Notes: generated by a model not told the origin, from the sequence alone. A stretch of 64,000 nucleotides of DNA from Cytidiella melzeri (GCA_022592445.1 JABYQR010000006.1:248001-312000); one strand, 5' to 3'; positions 45,305-57,602 are shown, counted from the first letter of the stretch. Made by a program: numbers and translations.

Positions 45305-46390
45305 GTCCTCGTCCTTCGCATGATCAGCGAGAACTGACGGCTGGCCCGACGGTTGCTAGTCGACGTTGGACGTGGTAATGCTGGCCATGATGTAGACGTA
45401 TAATTGAAGTGAGGTGCGGTTTACTGGGACATGGCAGCGAAGAGTGAGGCCTTTTACTTATACTGCGTCGTCTGAAAGTCGCGACGTCCCATCCTCTGTC
45501 AATGGAGCGGCGGTGGTGCTTTGACACTTGCTCACGTCATAACAATTGAAAGTGGCATTCCAGTTTCAAGCGTCGGTGATTGTGAAGCGAGACCTGGGAA
45601 TCGTGTGTGCAGTGACGAATAATCAGACACAAGACATAACATTGCAATTTGAGTATGCTGGACATATCATAGTGATGCGCACCGTTCAAGCTTTCATGAA
45701 TGTCATTGTCCTGCGAATAGCATACTGGGATTGAGGCCTCGTTCTTGCGCCAACCATTCCAACTTTCACAGTGGAGACATGCAAATGCATGATATCCACT
45801 GGCTCGCAGAGACTGAAGTTGGAATGATCGAATGGCGAGTGATGCATGATGTTTTGGGGGAAAGAAATCGGCGTTGGTCGAGTTTGTCTTCTGTTTGTAT
45901 CCGTAGCTCTGCCTGTCGTCGCTACTGAAGACGGCGAGGACGAGAGTCGAGACGAACTGGAACTGGGACTTGAAGACACGCTCCTGCGTTCGTCATGACT
46001 TCAAGGGTCCTGTAACGCTTAGCTATACAACCCAGTTGGACATAAGACTCGTCTATAACTACCATATTATCATCTTCGACCTCCTTCACTCAAAGTCGAG
46101 TCTCGATATCCGAGTCAATAGTGTCTAATATCTATTCAGTATTCCGATGAGCGATCTACTCGGAAACGCGGGCCGACTTAACCGGAGTTAGATTCTGGAT
46201 AAAACGACACAGGTCGAGCCCCTCTTCAACAACATCTCTCATCCTCCCTCTACCATCTCTACCATTTAAACCCTCTCTCCGGCATAGGAACTCTTCAAGC
46301 CACGTACTCACATTATCTTGAATTTTTCTAGATTCGACTGGTCTTTCCCTCGTTGACCGACACAACAGTTCGAGACTTGCGCTCACCGCC
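45305..46390. other. Intergenic region
   Basis: About 1.1 kb between the divergent MACPF gene and the low-complexity gene at 46391. No convincing exon. It contains short TC-rich and AT-rich runs but no clear core promoter element. Confidence 0.45.
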
Positions 46391-48451
46391 ATGAATAGCT
46401 ACACGGTCGATTACTCCGCAGCCGATGTAGGGCAGTGTGACCGGTCATCAGCTCTCTCTCATGCTGGTGCTGCTGCAGGCATCGCAGAAGCCGCCAAGGC
46501 ATGCAAAGACGGCCCTTCCACCTCCCTCTCGCTCAGCGAGCAAGCGGAAATCTTCCTTTACCAGGAGCTCTCATTGCTGCGAAAGCAGCAGGTGGCACAG
46601 CAGGGTACGGCGGTGTCTGCCGCTCATCGCAGTGGTACCACTGTCTCCATCTCTCCCAATTCTACCCCTGTCCAGTGTTACTGTCCTGACGCTTCGGCTT
46701 CGTCTGTATCCGTTCCACTCACGTTATGGCGTCATATTGTCTCTCTTCTCAGCGAGCTGCAAAACGTTTTGCCCAGCCTTCTCCCAGAGGCTTTAATACA
46801 TTGTTGCTTATGCCCTCTTCACGGTCAGTCACGTCGAGACCAAACAGGCAACAATTGCACAGTCGTCTTCCTCTTCAGGCCACGAACAAGACGTTTCACT
46901 TGGGGCTGATTCGGCATCATCATCCGAGTCCAAAACAAACGCAATGGATCTCTGTAATCGAGACTAGAATCTCTCGCGACAGCTCGCCAGAGCTTGATCC
47001 TCCGTCTAGCACGATTTCCAAAGCCTTAGCGATAGAATCGCAGAGCACCATCGAGATTACTGAATCCAACGTTTTTCAATACGCGGATGAATCATCTGTG
47101 CCGATGGTCGAAGACGCTGCGAGTACCTCAGGAGACCCAATAGAAGGTCCACTTGACCAAAATGTCCACAACAATGTGCCGTTTATAGACCTTGAACAGG
47201 AATTTAGGCGGCTACGCCAGCGCCGGAAGAGGTCGACACGGGAAGCAAAGAACAGGAAAGTTTGGTTTCAAGCTCAATGCACTCCGAGACCACTTTCGCC
47301 TCTTTCTCAGTTTGACTCGTCGGCTTCCGCTACTTCCCTTGTGCGGCAACACACAGTGGAACTACTACAGGGCGAGCTTCTCTACCCACCATCTCCCGCC
47401 CTTGTTGCAGCATTGGCGAGCGATGATGCAACGCACGACGCCGCTACGACTACGGAATATGACATGGAGGTGGATGAAGGTCGAACACCACCTGAAATCA
47501 CTTTCGGCGTTGTCACAGAGGAGCCTCATGAACGCTCTGGAAACGATTCCGACCTCCCCGGACATAAGGCTGACCTACAGCTCGCACGTTCAACCATCAC
47601 CGCTCCAATGGCGGACACCCACATTCAGGAAGAAGCACGAGGACCAGCGGATGGCGTCGCTGATCGCCCTCCACTTGACACACCGGGTACAAATCTTCAT
47701 CAGTCTATTGCTGCTGCTGAGATGCAGTCTCGCAAGGTCGAGCTAGTAGCCGCCCATCATGTTACCGTATCACGTCGATGGAGACAGACAGCGCTCCGAC
47801 CATTTTTCTCGGAGAGCACGTTGTGTCGCCGTATCCGGATGACAGTAACAGCATCTCCTCGACGGTTAGCTCCGCCAGCTCCGTGGGCAGCATCGCTCTC
47901 CCAGACTCGACGTCTGCCACTGATTACTCCTCAGGGTCGGACTCTGGTCTTGACAAGGTCGAGTCAGTAGTCTCTGGATATGACTTCGCATCACGCCGAT
48001 TGAGAACGCTCAGACCGTTGCTCTGGGAACTCACGTTGTGTCGCTAAACTCTGCGACTGACAGTGAGATCAATTTCGCTGCTGCCAGTTCCTCGGGAACA
48101 GCCCCGAGCTCTCCAAGACAAACTCTCCTCGATCGTATGTCAGATAGGATCGCCCTCACAGAGGCGACGTTTACCAATGACTACACATCAGGCCCTGGCG
48201 GCGAGGTACCCTCTCGTCCTGCTTCTGGCTTGGGTGTGGAGACTTGGCCGGACCAAATGGCCAACGCGCTGCAGGCTCGTTTTTCATTACCCTCGCCAAA
48301 GTCGCCTGGCCTTGATCAGCCTTCCTTCTTTCCATTTGGTTCTCCGATGCCGCCTCTGAAGGACCGGCTGTCCGCAGCGAAATCATTTAATTCTCGGAAA
48401 GGCTTTACACGCAAATGGCGCTCACGCAAGAGACAGCAATATCCTGCGTAA
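46391..48451 (+). CDS. Low-complexity protein with a duplicated module, unknown function
   Basis: Starts MNSYTVDYSAADVGQCDRSS. Exon 1 is Ala/Ser-rich with a possible helix at LSLSEQAEIFLYQELSLLRK. Later exons are Ser/Thr/Glu-rich: DSSPELDPPSSTISKALAIE, DLEQEFRRLRQRRKRSTREA. The final exon ends KSFNSRKGFTRKWRSRKRQQ, basic and possibly a nuclear signal. A module occurs twice: at about 47735-47930 (LGEHVVSPYPDD ... ATDYSSGSDSG) and about 47960-48215 (LGTHVVSLNSATDS ... TNDYTSGPGGE). Each is preceded by a similar GTCGAG..AG segment that behaves as a short intron (the second, of 56 nt, restores the frame). No known domain recognised. Outer limits are plausible; internal joins are uncertain, and part may be two genes. 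Confidence 0.5.
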
Positions 48452-48766
48452 ACGACCTCGTAAACAATCGACATCCGCTTCCGCGTGTTCACAAGCAAGC
48501 TCTGCTTTGAGAACCCGAAAGGCCGAATTTATTGGCTCGTATGAAGCTCCAACCTCACGTGGATATCTGAGCCTCTCGTGAGCCAACCCACCTGCCTTTA
48601 GGCTCATGCGCATTTTTCTACGCACGCGTCCAATTCGTCAAATTACGACAAACTAATGTACAACATCTCGAAAGCGATAAAGCGCAAAGCGCGAAGAACT
48701 GTATGCCATAGCTGATGTATTCTCTCTGTTTCTCTCTTCTGTTTGGTTCTTGGTTTCGGTCCCCAT
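48452..48766. other. Short convergent intergenic region
   Basis: Between the 3' ends of two converging genes; presumably 3' UTRs. Nothing recognised. Confidence 0.45.
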
Positions 48767-50618
48767 TCATTCCAGAGGCTGCTGCAGGATAAGTGCTTTC
48801 GCGAGAAGATCGGCCTCACGGGTCTCTAGCAGGCTCCGCAGACGTAGTGCCAGGCGCTCACTTTCGTCTTTGGCCGATCCAGATTGCGAATGTGCGGTCA
48901 AATTTCGTATGATGGCAGCGGTGGTCAACGAAGAGACGTCCTCTGGATCCGTTATGAGCGGTGGGTCTGGCTGTATTAGATATTGGTTCGATAATTCTGC
49001 GGTAGCCAGAACAATCAAATAATCAGAATTGCGCTACCACACGTGCACGCGTAGACGTACTGCTAATGTACTCCTCGCATCGACGAGGGACTTCCACCTC
49101 CATGTCTCGTTTCTGCTCCTTCAAGGTCCTCGCTAAACGACGAAGGCCGACCATAGTGATGCATGTGCCTTGGAAGACCAAATACTGTAGTTTTGTCAGA
49201 ACTAGGAGAGCGGGAATGGCGTCGTCGTCGATGTTGGAGTTGAATGCGATGTCCAAGTCGGTGAGAGATCGCTTTAGGGGAGTCAAATAGAATATTCTAT
49301 ATTTCTAAAAGTCAATATGACTGCCAGGGGTTGAAAGGGATTTTCCATTACGCACGCTTCATTCCCAATGCCGCTGCTAGCCAGCCATAACCTGGCGAGA
49401 CGAGGTAGGTTCTGCAGATGCAACAGGTCCGCCTCTTTGATCTCTGAATTCGCCAAATTAATCTCGGACAGGAACAAGAAGCTGTTTGGCTTCGAAAAGA
49501 CTAGTGCGTGAAAGGTAGGTGGAGTGTGCGAGTACGTATGAGTTGTAGGATTAGTGAAGAGTAGAACCAGCCGTCCGTACCGTGAAAGACGTCTTGCGAG
49601 TCAAGGTTGAGCCCACCTTCGTCTCCGATAGATGCAGACAAGTCGAGGTATTCGATCTCGGACGTACGCAGGATGTTGAGGACGCGAGTGTTCATGTACC
49701 CTATACAGCCGATGTCAGTTAGCTGAATGTGCCACATCCTTTCGGAGACTGATCAACTGCTGACCATGGGAGGCAAGTGTGTCAGCAATACGCTGGTGCG
49801 TCTCTGCACCACTTGCCAAAAGCTTGTCTTCAAGTCTGATTCCTGGCAAAACCGTGACGAGCCTGGAGACCAACGCTGAAATCCCGCGAGGTGATTCTGT
49901 TCCTATGGGTAACCCGTACAGCTCGTCTGTTGGAAGAATCTAGTATACACGCCATCCGTTCGACCGTTATGTAAAAAGGATAATCACCTTGTAGAGCGCA
50001 TACACGCGAAGTAAGCGCTTTGACTGACGAAGGAGCAACCTGGTGGGCAAGATCACTAGCATAGCGACGGCCAAGCTCTTCAGGGGAGTCCAGAATCTTG
50101 TTCGTAAAGAAGCGCAGTTTCTCTGCCTTGGCGCTGAGTTCAAACGAGCCTTCGTTGACGTCCACTATAGACATTTCACGCCGAGCGGGAGCTGCAAAGC
50201 CGCTGAAGGTGACAGAGACCGCAGGAGAGTTTTGGCGAGAGGAGACACCAGATAGACGAGAGTCAAGCAGAAGGGCGTGATGCTGTTGCCAGTGCATCGA
50301 GGATGCGCTCAGCAAACTAGAATTGCCATGGTCGTTGTTATGAGTCGAGTCGCGGAGATGATCAGGTCGGTAGTGCAATTGCAGAAGGTCTTCTTCACAT
50401 ATAGACCTGTCAAGTATCTTTGCAAAGGAGGGAAAGTTGTCTCCGTCAAAGGAATGCGTCAATTCTGGAGTGTTTATAAGGCTGTGGTCTTGTACTTCTG
50501 GCACAGAATCACGACGCCGCACTCGCTGACGGACTGTTTCAAGAAATACATCGGCTGGCACAGACGGACAGTAGAATGGATTGTCCTCATCAGCGGCTCG
50601 AGTGTCGGGGTCGGCCAT
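48767..50618 (-). CDS. Leucine-rich-repeat protein (RNI-like)
   Basis: Starts MADPDTRAADEDNPFYCPSV at 50618. The first roughly 150 residues are charged and without known domain. A helical part follows: KAEKLRFFTNKILDSPEELG, ASDLAHQVAPSSVKALTSRV. Later exons carry degenerate leucine-rich repeats: LTDIGCIGYMNTRVLNILRT then EIEYLDLSAS; INLANSEIKEADLLHLQNLP then RLARLWLASSGIGNEA; and LTDLDIAFNSNIDDDAIPAL then LQYLVFQGTCITMVGLRRLA. These resemble the RNI/F-box type repeats. The C-terminal exon is helical, rich in Arg, Leu and Glu, and ends ALILQQPLE (TGA 48767-48769). No F-box is evident at the N-terminus. Such proteins usually act as scaffolds; no partner can be inferred. Five or more introns. 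Confidence 0.75.
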
Positions 50619-50883
50619 GGCGGAAGCTCGAAAGTCTAGGACGGTATCACAACGGAGGACTTGGTACATACATGAATGTCGGGGTCTAAGATGATATCAC
50701 TGACGCTGGGCTAGTTAACTTATCAGGATAAGTAGCCAATTGATCGGAAATGAAACCGTGAGTTACGAGTTTTGTTACTGATAAGCAACAGATTGTTACC
50801 GCTGACGTCGACGCGTACGAGAAGTTGAGGGCTGCCTTCTTGATAACTAACCTTCTTGAAGACGACGGCTATAAGTGCTGACC

Positions 50884-52355
50884 ATGGCCACCCAGGATAA
50901 CGTTCGAGCTTCTCAGGAAGAGGTCTGGTATCTCAAGGAAATAATATTCAGCCCTCCTGGCTCTAATGCACCTCAACGCACGAAGATTATCACGCAGAAT
51001 TACAACGGGTGAGGACACATGTTACACCCCGCTGTCAAGCTCTCAGAGCGCGTTAGATTCATGTTCTTACGTACAGAGTCGTAGACCATGCTCTTTCATT
51101 GCTATCTGTGAGTAAGCCTTCTGCTGTATCCACCTAACACTTCCTCATTGTGTACAGGTAACATCCTCATCCTTCGAGGAGACATTGAGATATTACCGCA
51201 AGACCGACGAAGTGTGTCGTACGAGCAGCTTGCGCAACTTCTTGCAGAACATCTGCTGAAGACACAGACGGATGTCGATATCGACTCTGCACTTGCGACT
51301 ATGCCTGTGACACGAAGTACGCTTCTTACTCCCCCTTGATTGATACTTGCGTATTCTTATTGAACTGCGCGACAGAGGGCATGGACCTTAACCCCTTGTT
51401 CACCGGGATTACGGCCTTCAGACCTGCAGCCAACGGGGGAGAGCTAAAGTTGTTCGAGCATGCTGGCATCAAACTCGTACACGGATGGTTGGTGGATCCA
51501 AGTAGCCCCGAGCATCAGGCTGTGTCCCAAGTGAAGGACTACGACACGGCAGTCAATCTAGTCGCGGAGGCGGACCATCTTTCGAAGGGCCAAATTGTTC
51601 CGGACTATGATGCCACATCTTCTTCAAGCCAAGCAGAGCTGTCTTTATCCGCAGAAGACGAGCGGAAGATACGAGATGGTGTGCTATGGTGTTGTCTCTG
51701 GCACTTGAACACTAGCTGACACTCATTGCGCTGCAGCATATTCCATACGTTCCTTTCTCAACAGTACCTCCTCACAGCTGACGTATCATGGCTTGTTTGC
51801 GCTCGCCGCTGAACTCGAGCCGGGGGCGCTAGTGGCCTTGTTCCGCAATTCTCATCTGTCAGTACTCTACAAGTCCTCGAATCCGGAAGACAGCGGATTG
51901 TACACGTTGGCAACCGACCAGGTTTTCTTGAGAGAGCCTTCCATTGTGTGGGAGCGGCTTGAGGATGTCGACGGTGGATGGTCTACGTTTGTAGACTCCG
52001 ACTTTGTGCGGGCGACGCCTGTTGGAGGGGATTATGCCGGCGAAACGGCACAGAGCACACTTGAAGCAATCGAAGGCGATCTAGGTGCTCTCACGCTAGA
52101 GGAACGCGCTGAGTACGGTCTTTCGTGTTACGATGGTTCCTCTATTTCGTCCTGACAGGTTGTGCGTCTAGCCTTCAGCTTGCGCATCAGCTGCAAACGG
52201 AAGAGAACCAGCGGGTCAACGCAATTGAGGCTGCGCGTTATCAGCGACTAGCTGAGCAAGGACAACAGCAAATGCTGGACGAGATGGCCAAGCAGGCCGA
52301 GGAGGGTCGTAAGAAAGAGCGCAAGGCCAAGAAGGGCGACTGTGTTGTGATGTAA
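50884..52355 (+). CDS. miy1: MINDY-family deubiquitinase with C-terminal CAAX box
   Basis: Cysteine protease of the MINDY (FAM63) family, which trims K48-linked ubiquitin chains. It starts MATQDNVRASQEEVWYLKEI. The active site NGPCSFIAICNILILRGDIE is assembled across two introns (about 51010-51083 and 51110-51159); Cys in NGPC is the nucleophile. Further family motifs are GMDLNPLFTGITAFRPAANG, FEHAGIKLVHGWLVDPSSPE and YHGLFALAAELEPGALVALF. The catalytic His region is FRNSHLSVLYKSS. After the catalytic domain, a ubiquitin-interacting-like helix (LQLAHQLQTEEN) and a Lys-rich coil end KKGDCVVM. CVVM is a CAAX prenylation box, so the enzyme is probably membrane-tethered. NGPCPL of other members is NGPCSF here. 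The start is the first ATG after a short leader. Confidence 0.93.
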
Positions 52356-52856
52356 CAAATGGAGATATACATGTGTGCTATTTTGTCTGGACGTTTATTT
52401 GGAGGCGGTGGTGGATAGCGTCATGGTTAACTTTTTCATCGAGGTACGAAACCAGGACAGGCACAGGGCGGATGCGATTGAATGTTCCGAGTTAATCTCC
52501 TTCCTGTTGTGATCTGATGCATCTCCGAAATATATACTGATATCAACCTGGAACTCATTTTTGCACTGGTCTCATACAGTTTTCATTTGGCCGTACCCTG
52601 CGCTCGAAGGCACTGACGGTATGATTTCCAGCTATTTCTCCGCGATGACATTACATGAACACAGCTTCTTTTGTTTAGTTGCCCGATAATGCATCCGCCG
52701 CTTTCCAAAAACTGATTATCGTCGACTTTCCCGTCGCAACCATTGCCAAGCACATGTCGACCTCTGGGAGGCTTGCACCTCCTCTCAGGCTATCCCTTCA
52801 ACACCCGTTGACCTCTAGGGCAACAGGCAGCCGAAGCCCTCACGTCGAATATCCCA
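52356..52856. other. Intergenic region
   Basis: About 500 nt between two genes in the same direction. No exon recognised. A frame with an ATG at 52754 leads toward the monooxygenase but carries no family motif. Confidence 0.4.
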
Positions 52857-54761
52857 ATGTCGCATAGTCGCTGTCACATTGACTTTGTCATAGTCGGGGG
52901 CGGTAAACACAGTTGTCTCTTATGCTCTCGTTCCAGCTGATGTGCCATTATCCATATCTCACAGGTCTCGCTGGACTGGCGTGTGCATTCTCCTTGAGAC
53001 GCGTTGGCCACAATGTCACCGTCCTTGAGAAGGGAACTGATAATGCTGAGGTATGCTTTGTTAAAGAAGTATAAAACGTGCCTGGCTCTCACACATCTTC
53101 TCTACACAGCAAGGCGGAGGATGTAAGCTCACGCCCAACGCGAGCAAGGTACTGCTCCGATGGGGGTTCAGGGAAGAATTAGAGAAACGAGGTGTAAGCG
53201 GGAAACTAGACACAACGCTGTTCTACTCTTGTAAGTCAATAAAAGCCAAGTGTATTTAGTGGTCTTTCGGGTGATCTCATCCCTGCAGGCGATCCGGAAG
53301 AGTTTTTAGGAGAACACCATTACCCCCGAGAGATTCTGGCAGAAAGTGGTGGCGGCGAATGGGTGTTTATGAGTGTATGTACCACACAGTTTGGACTTTC
53401 GGTAATGACCTCACCCGTTCATAGTATATGGACCTACGGGGGCTCCTTCTAGATGCTTGAAGGCTGGCGTGGTAATACTACACAACGTGGATGTCACAAC
53501 AATAAACCCGAAATCTCGCACGGTCACCGATGTGAATGGGTCAACATACACAGGCGACGTGGTCATTGCTGCAGACGGAGCGCAAGGTCTTGGGAGGAAG
53601 GTTCTTGGAGGAGCGCCACCCGTCCCGTCCGGATATGCTTACTACAGGTTTGCATTGTCTTTATATCATTATGCAAGTTTGAGACGTATAGCGTCCCTGC
53701 AGTGCCGTTCTGTATGCGGAAGACGCGGGAAAGGTTCCAAACATAGAGCGTGGACCAGAAGCTGCAGATGTACGTGCAGTGTTGTATACCATCAAAATCA
53801 AACCATCGATTCACGCCACTGAATACAGCGTGATGCTTGGTTTATCAATTGGGGAGATGGCTGGTGTCTCTATCATAACGTCTATGCAAGTATTCGTTCT
53901 GTCGATCACCGTGACTGGTGCTTGAGCTTCTAACAATATCGACTCTTCGCAGAACACAAAAGGCGATCGAGCGATATACCTTTATGTGAAAGATGACGAC
54001 AGAGGTCCGGGAAAGGTATGGCTTGACGGACCCTGCGTTAACCTCAGCACTTTGTTGCAAGACAAGTACGTACCTGCATGGTGAGGCTTCTTGCAAGCAA
54101 TCACTGCTGGACGATTACAAAATCGAGTTGATGCAGGATCAGAGACCTGTTCGAGCTCACAACTCCTGCAATACGCTGCCAAAATTACGAGTACGAGGAG
54201 CTGGAAGATCGGGTGTCGGACGGTGACGTTCCATTCCTTGTCGTCGGATGCGCTGCACACGCCTTTCCGGTAAGCCAGCCACACCATTCCCGTAACATAG
54301 CGTGCATTGTCGCTAACTCCGCATGACAGCAAGGTTCGATGCAATCGTTCGGAATGGTATTTGAAGATGCAGGCGTGCTGGGAAAGTTGTTCTCACATCT
54401 ACAAGCAAAGGCACAAATACCGAATCTCCTGTACGGGTTCCAAGATATCCGACAGGACCGATGTCGGACGGTGGTCGAGCGGGAGAAACGCAGGACGAAG
54501 ATGTTCATTTTGAATAAAGGTCCAGAACAGCAAGCAAGAGACGACCAGGTGCGGCATCTCAATCAAAAACCCGGCGCGGACATGGGGCTGTACTCGCTCG
54601 AGGAGCCGGAGAAGTTGTTCTCCTACGACTGTGACGACCAGAGCGAAGACTGGTGGCATTCGTGGGGAATGTTGCACAATATAACGCACCATATTGAGGA
54701 GGAGCCAGAGACAATGGAAATCGGGTTGGAGGTTGAGATCAAGACGCTTGCGTTGAAATGA
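52857..54761 (+). CDS. FAD-dependent monooxygenase (salicylate-hydroxylase-like)
   Basis: Class A flavoprotein hydroxylase. The start MSHSRCHIDFVIVGGG at 52857 joins across an intron to LAGLACAFSLRRVGHNVTVL, giving the dinucleotide-binding motif GGGLAGLA. Next come QGGGCKLTPNASKVLLRWGF and PREILAESGGGEWVFMS. The DG motif is GDVVIAADGAQGLGRKVLGG. The third flavin motif, usually GDAAH..P, reads VVGCAAHAFPQGSMQSFGMV then FEDAGVLGKLF; the Asp that contacts the FAD ribityl chain is replaced by Cys (codon TGC at about 54250). The C-terminal region is charged and ends EVEIKTLALK, TGA 54759-54761. Likely NAD(P)H-dependent aromatic hydroxylation by family. About seven introns; some middle joins (53650-54200) are uncertain. 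No pathway neighbours are apparent. Confidence 0.82.
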
Positions 54762-54921
54762 GGCATGTCTCTTTTAGACGTTTTGTGACTCTGCGGCGGT
54801 AGATACTTTACATCGTATGCCATGATGTGGACATTTGTCGAGAGGTTTATATAGACGATAGCAGTACGTTACCAGTCATTTATTGTTTACAATATTGATT
54901 CTCGATTTGCACCCATGGAAT

Positions 54922-57602
54922 TCAGGATTCCACCAAATTCAACACTCCGACGAGGACTAGACACACAGAGTATGCGGATGTCATATAACCTGACGGCATG
55001 TCTTCGTTAGCTTGAACGCAGGAGCTTACGACGTATGACAAACTTGCCTGAGATTGTGAACGCGCTCGAGACGTCGCCTGTAAGCGCGGCGTACACCACG
55101 CCGAGAAGGGTGGATATGAGAATGGGGAAGAGGACAGCAAAAGCTATCCGAGACAGTTGGAACCGTTCCACGAATTCGATCCCAAGGTCTGTACGAGCTG
55201 TCAGCACCTGCATAAACTCGTAGCGGTTCGACATGCTGCGCGGATGCTGCAACAGATAGCGAAGACGCATGTTCTTCGAAGGGCTGACACGAGCCGGTCC
55301 AACTCGTTGAGGGTATACAAACGAATGATCAGCCTGTAGAAGTAGATCATTGAAAATTTGTCAAGAAAATTTGTCAAGACAGGAATTCACCAAAACCATC
55401 GTAATCGAACTGTGTGCACATTCCAACTTAGCAAACTGGACTTCATGCATGTGATAGCAGTGCAACCCACCTAACATTACGAAGTGAAAGCCATTTTCTC
55501 CACGTGCGTAGTTTGTCGTACGTTTTCCGCAGCTCTCGAAGCAAATCAGCGTCGTCCCATTGGTGTTGTATCTTCAAATACGTGTAATTCGAGCCTCTGA
55601 ACGCCTTCAGGGGGAATACCTCCCACGACGGCTGCCACCGGGAGTCGTACCTGGGTGCCCCGAGCCCCAAGCCTGCGGCATATGGAATATTCGGATAAGC
55701 TCTGAAATGTATGTCCAATTCCTTTTTCTCCGCAAAATCTTCCTCTCGGTTCCTGTAGTTTGCTATCAAAATAGGCGACGGTGAGCGCGACCGCTGACAG
55801 GATTCGCGTGGTGCCTGCTCTCTCGAGCTTAGTACAGTCATCAGGCGTTCCTCAAACGCACGACGGTGTTCGTTTTCAGCGTGCTGAGCTTTGATCAGTT
55901 GTTCGGCAGCTCTCTCAAAATCTTTGATGACTATGCATAGCCTGAGAAGGTACGTAAGGGGTAAGGACGTCGTCGTGGGATGGTGTCGTTGATACTTACT
56001 TATCGACGGGCATTGGAGGATGTGGGCTAATGACAATAGGAGCCTGAGGAGAACTAGGTACACGTATCACAACGGGCGGGGACTCATGACTGAAGTGGCA
56101 GGATCAAGTATCAGTGACTCTGACCTGAGGAGCTAAATGTATCATGAACACGAAATCGACATACCTACACTGTTGGGATGTCCCAATGGCTCCAATAACT
56201 GGTGGGCCAATGGGAGGGCATAGGGTACCACAATCTCGCAATTCTCTGTTCACGAGCAAAGGTAAGAAAACCTTTCGCCTAATTGAAATGTACTGACCTC
56301 AACGGGGAGACAGACCGTGATCGTGATTTGCTTCTTCGTCTAGGGCTCCGGGTGGATAAACTTCGTCTGCAGCCTACGCCGCACCTTCGGCTGAGCAAAA
56401 GTCTTGTTGGCGACAGCGATTCTCTTCTGCGCGAACGAGATCTTGAGCATGGCGGAATGCCCGTTTCGACTAAGAGAATTGGCGTCCTTCTTTGTGGGCT
56501 AGAGCTCTGCGTTGGTGTCAATAACCTGCCTCGGTGCCTTGAGCGAGCTCGGTATATGCTGACTGCCAGACTCCGTGACCGTGAATGTTGACGTGTCGGT
56601 GACCTTGAGCGAATTGGTGACCGTGAGATCGAATATCGACGTGTGGATGATCTTGAGCGTGGCCGCGTGCATCTTTCGATTAGTACTGTTGACGGTCTGC
56701 TGGGGCTCCGACTGCGTTGCATCCTAGTTCGTACTAATACTGGCGACCTAGATCGTCTCCGAGCAGTTGGTGACCTGGAAGCTGGTGACCTTATTCGTTC
56801 CCTGCCAGCCAGCCAGCTGTTTGGTGATATATTGGATCTCCGCGAGAAGCGAGGTGTCGGTGACCTTGAAGGTCGACGTGCTGGTGATCGAGACCGAGGA
56901 GAATACCGAGCATATGAACCAGAACGAGCACTACCGCAGCGCACCACAATGGGAGGTGTTGGTGATCTGGACCTTTCGTGTACAATGATAGGCTTAGGGG
57001 ACATCGAACGCCCACGCGATGATCTTGAACTCCGAGATCTGGAAGCAGCACCATATCGAGGAGACCTAGCTCTCAAACTTTCCCAATCAAATGAGCTGAC
57101 TGAGAATGCCGTACACTCTGGTACGCGTATAACACCTGCCTCCAAACTCGCCGCGTAATCATGCGCAGTGTCTTCTGCGATGACGATGCCTGATGATTCG
57201 CCTGGACGAACTTGCATTATTGGGACTGGATGAACGGGCGGTACTACAGTAGCATAAGTGTTTGGTGCCTCCGCAGCTGGGGGAAGCAATGGTGTCGGAC
57301 GTCCTGCAGCATAATACTGAGGACCACCTTTACACACATGGTGTCAGTATCACGAATCATAGGTAAAAGCAATACAATCTACCGTGAGACAATCGAACCA
57401 TGTCATTGTACGGAATGTGAGCGACTGGCTCCAACACTGCTGCTGGGTAGCGGTCATAGTCGCTTCGCATATATCCGCCCGATTCAAGGTCATAGACATT
57501 GACTGGCCGGGCGCGTCTTTTCGCATGTTCGACGGCACTGACGAGGTGGTTGAACTCGGCTTCGTCCTGCTCATCTTGCGCTATGGAGACTTGGTTGCCC
57601 AT
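54922..57602 (-). CDS. N-myristoylatable, RS-repeat, C-terminally membrane-anchored protein
   Basis: The start at 57602 gives MGNQVSIAQDEQDEAEFNHL, a good N-myristoylation signal (Gly2, Ser6). A Pro-rich stretch follows (GRPTPLLPPAAEAPNTYATV). The exon at 56279-57337 encodes about 250 residues dominated by Arg-Ser and Ser-Pro pairs, for example SRSRSSRSSRGRSMSPKP. The C-terminal half is globular: DFERAAEQLIKAQHAENEHR, FRGSNYTYLKIQHQWDDADL, RELRKTYDKLRTWRKWLSLR, MRLRYLLQHPRSMSNRYEFM then RTDLGIEFVERFQLSRIAFA. Two hydrophobic segments close the protein: AVLFPILISTLLGVVYAALT and GYMTSAYSVCLVLVGVLNLV, ending LNLVES at 54922. The C-terminal half resembles a family I associate with Agaricomycetes, of unknown function. 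RS repeats on a myristoylated, membrane-anchored protein are unusual. Confidence 0.78.
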
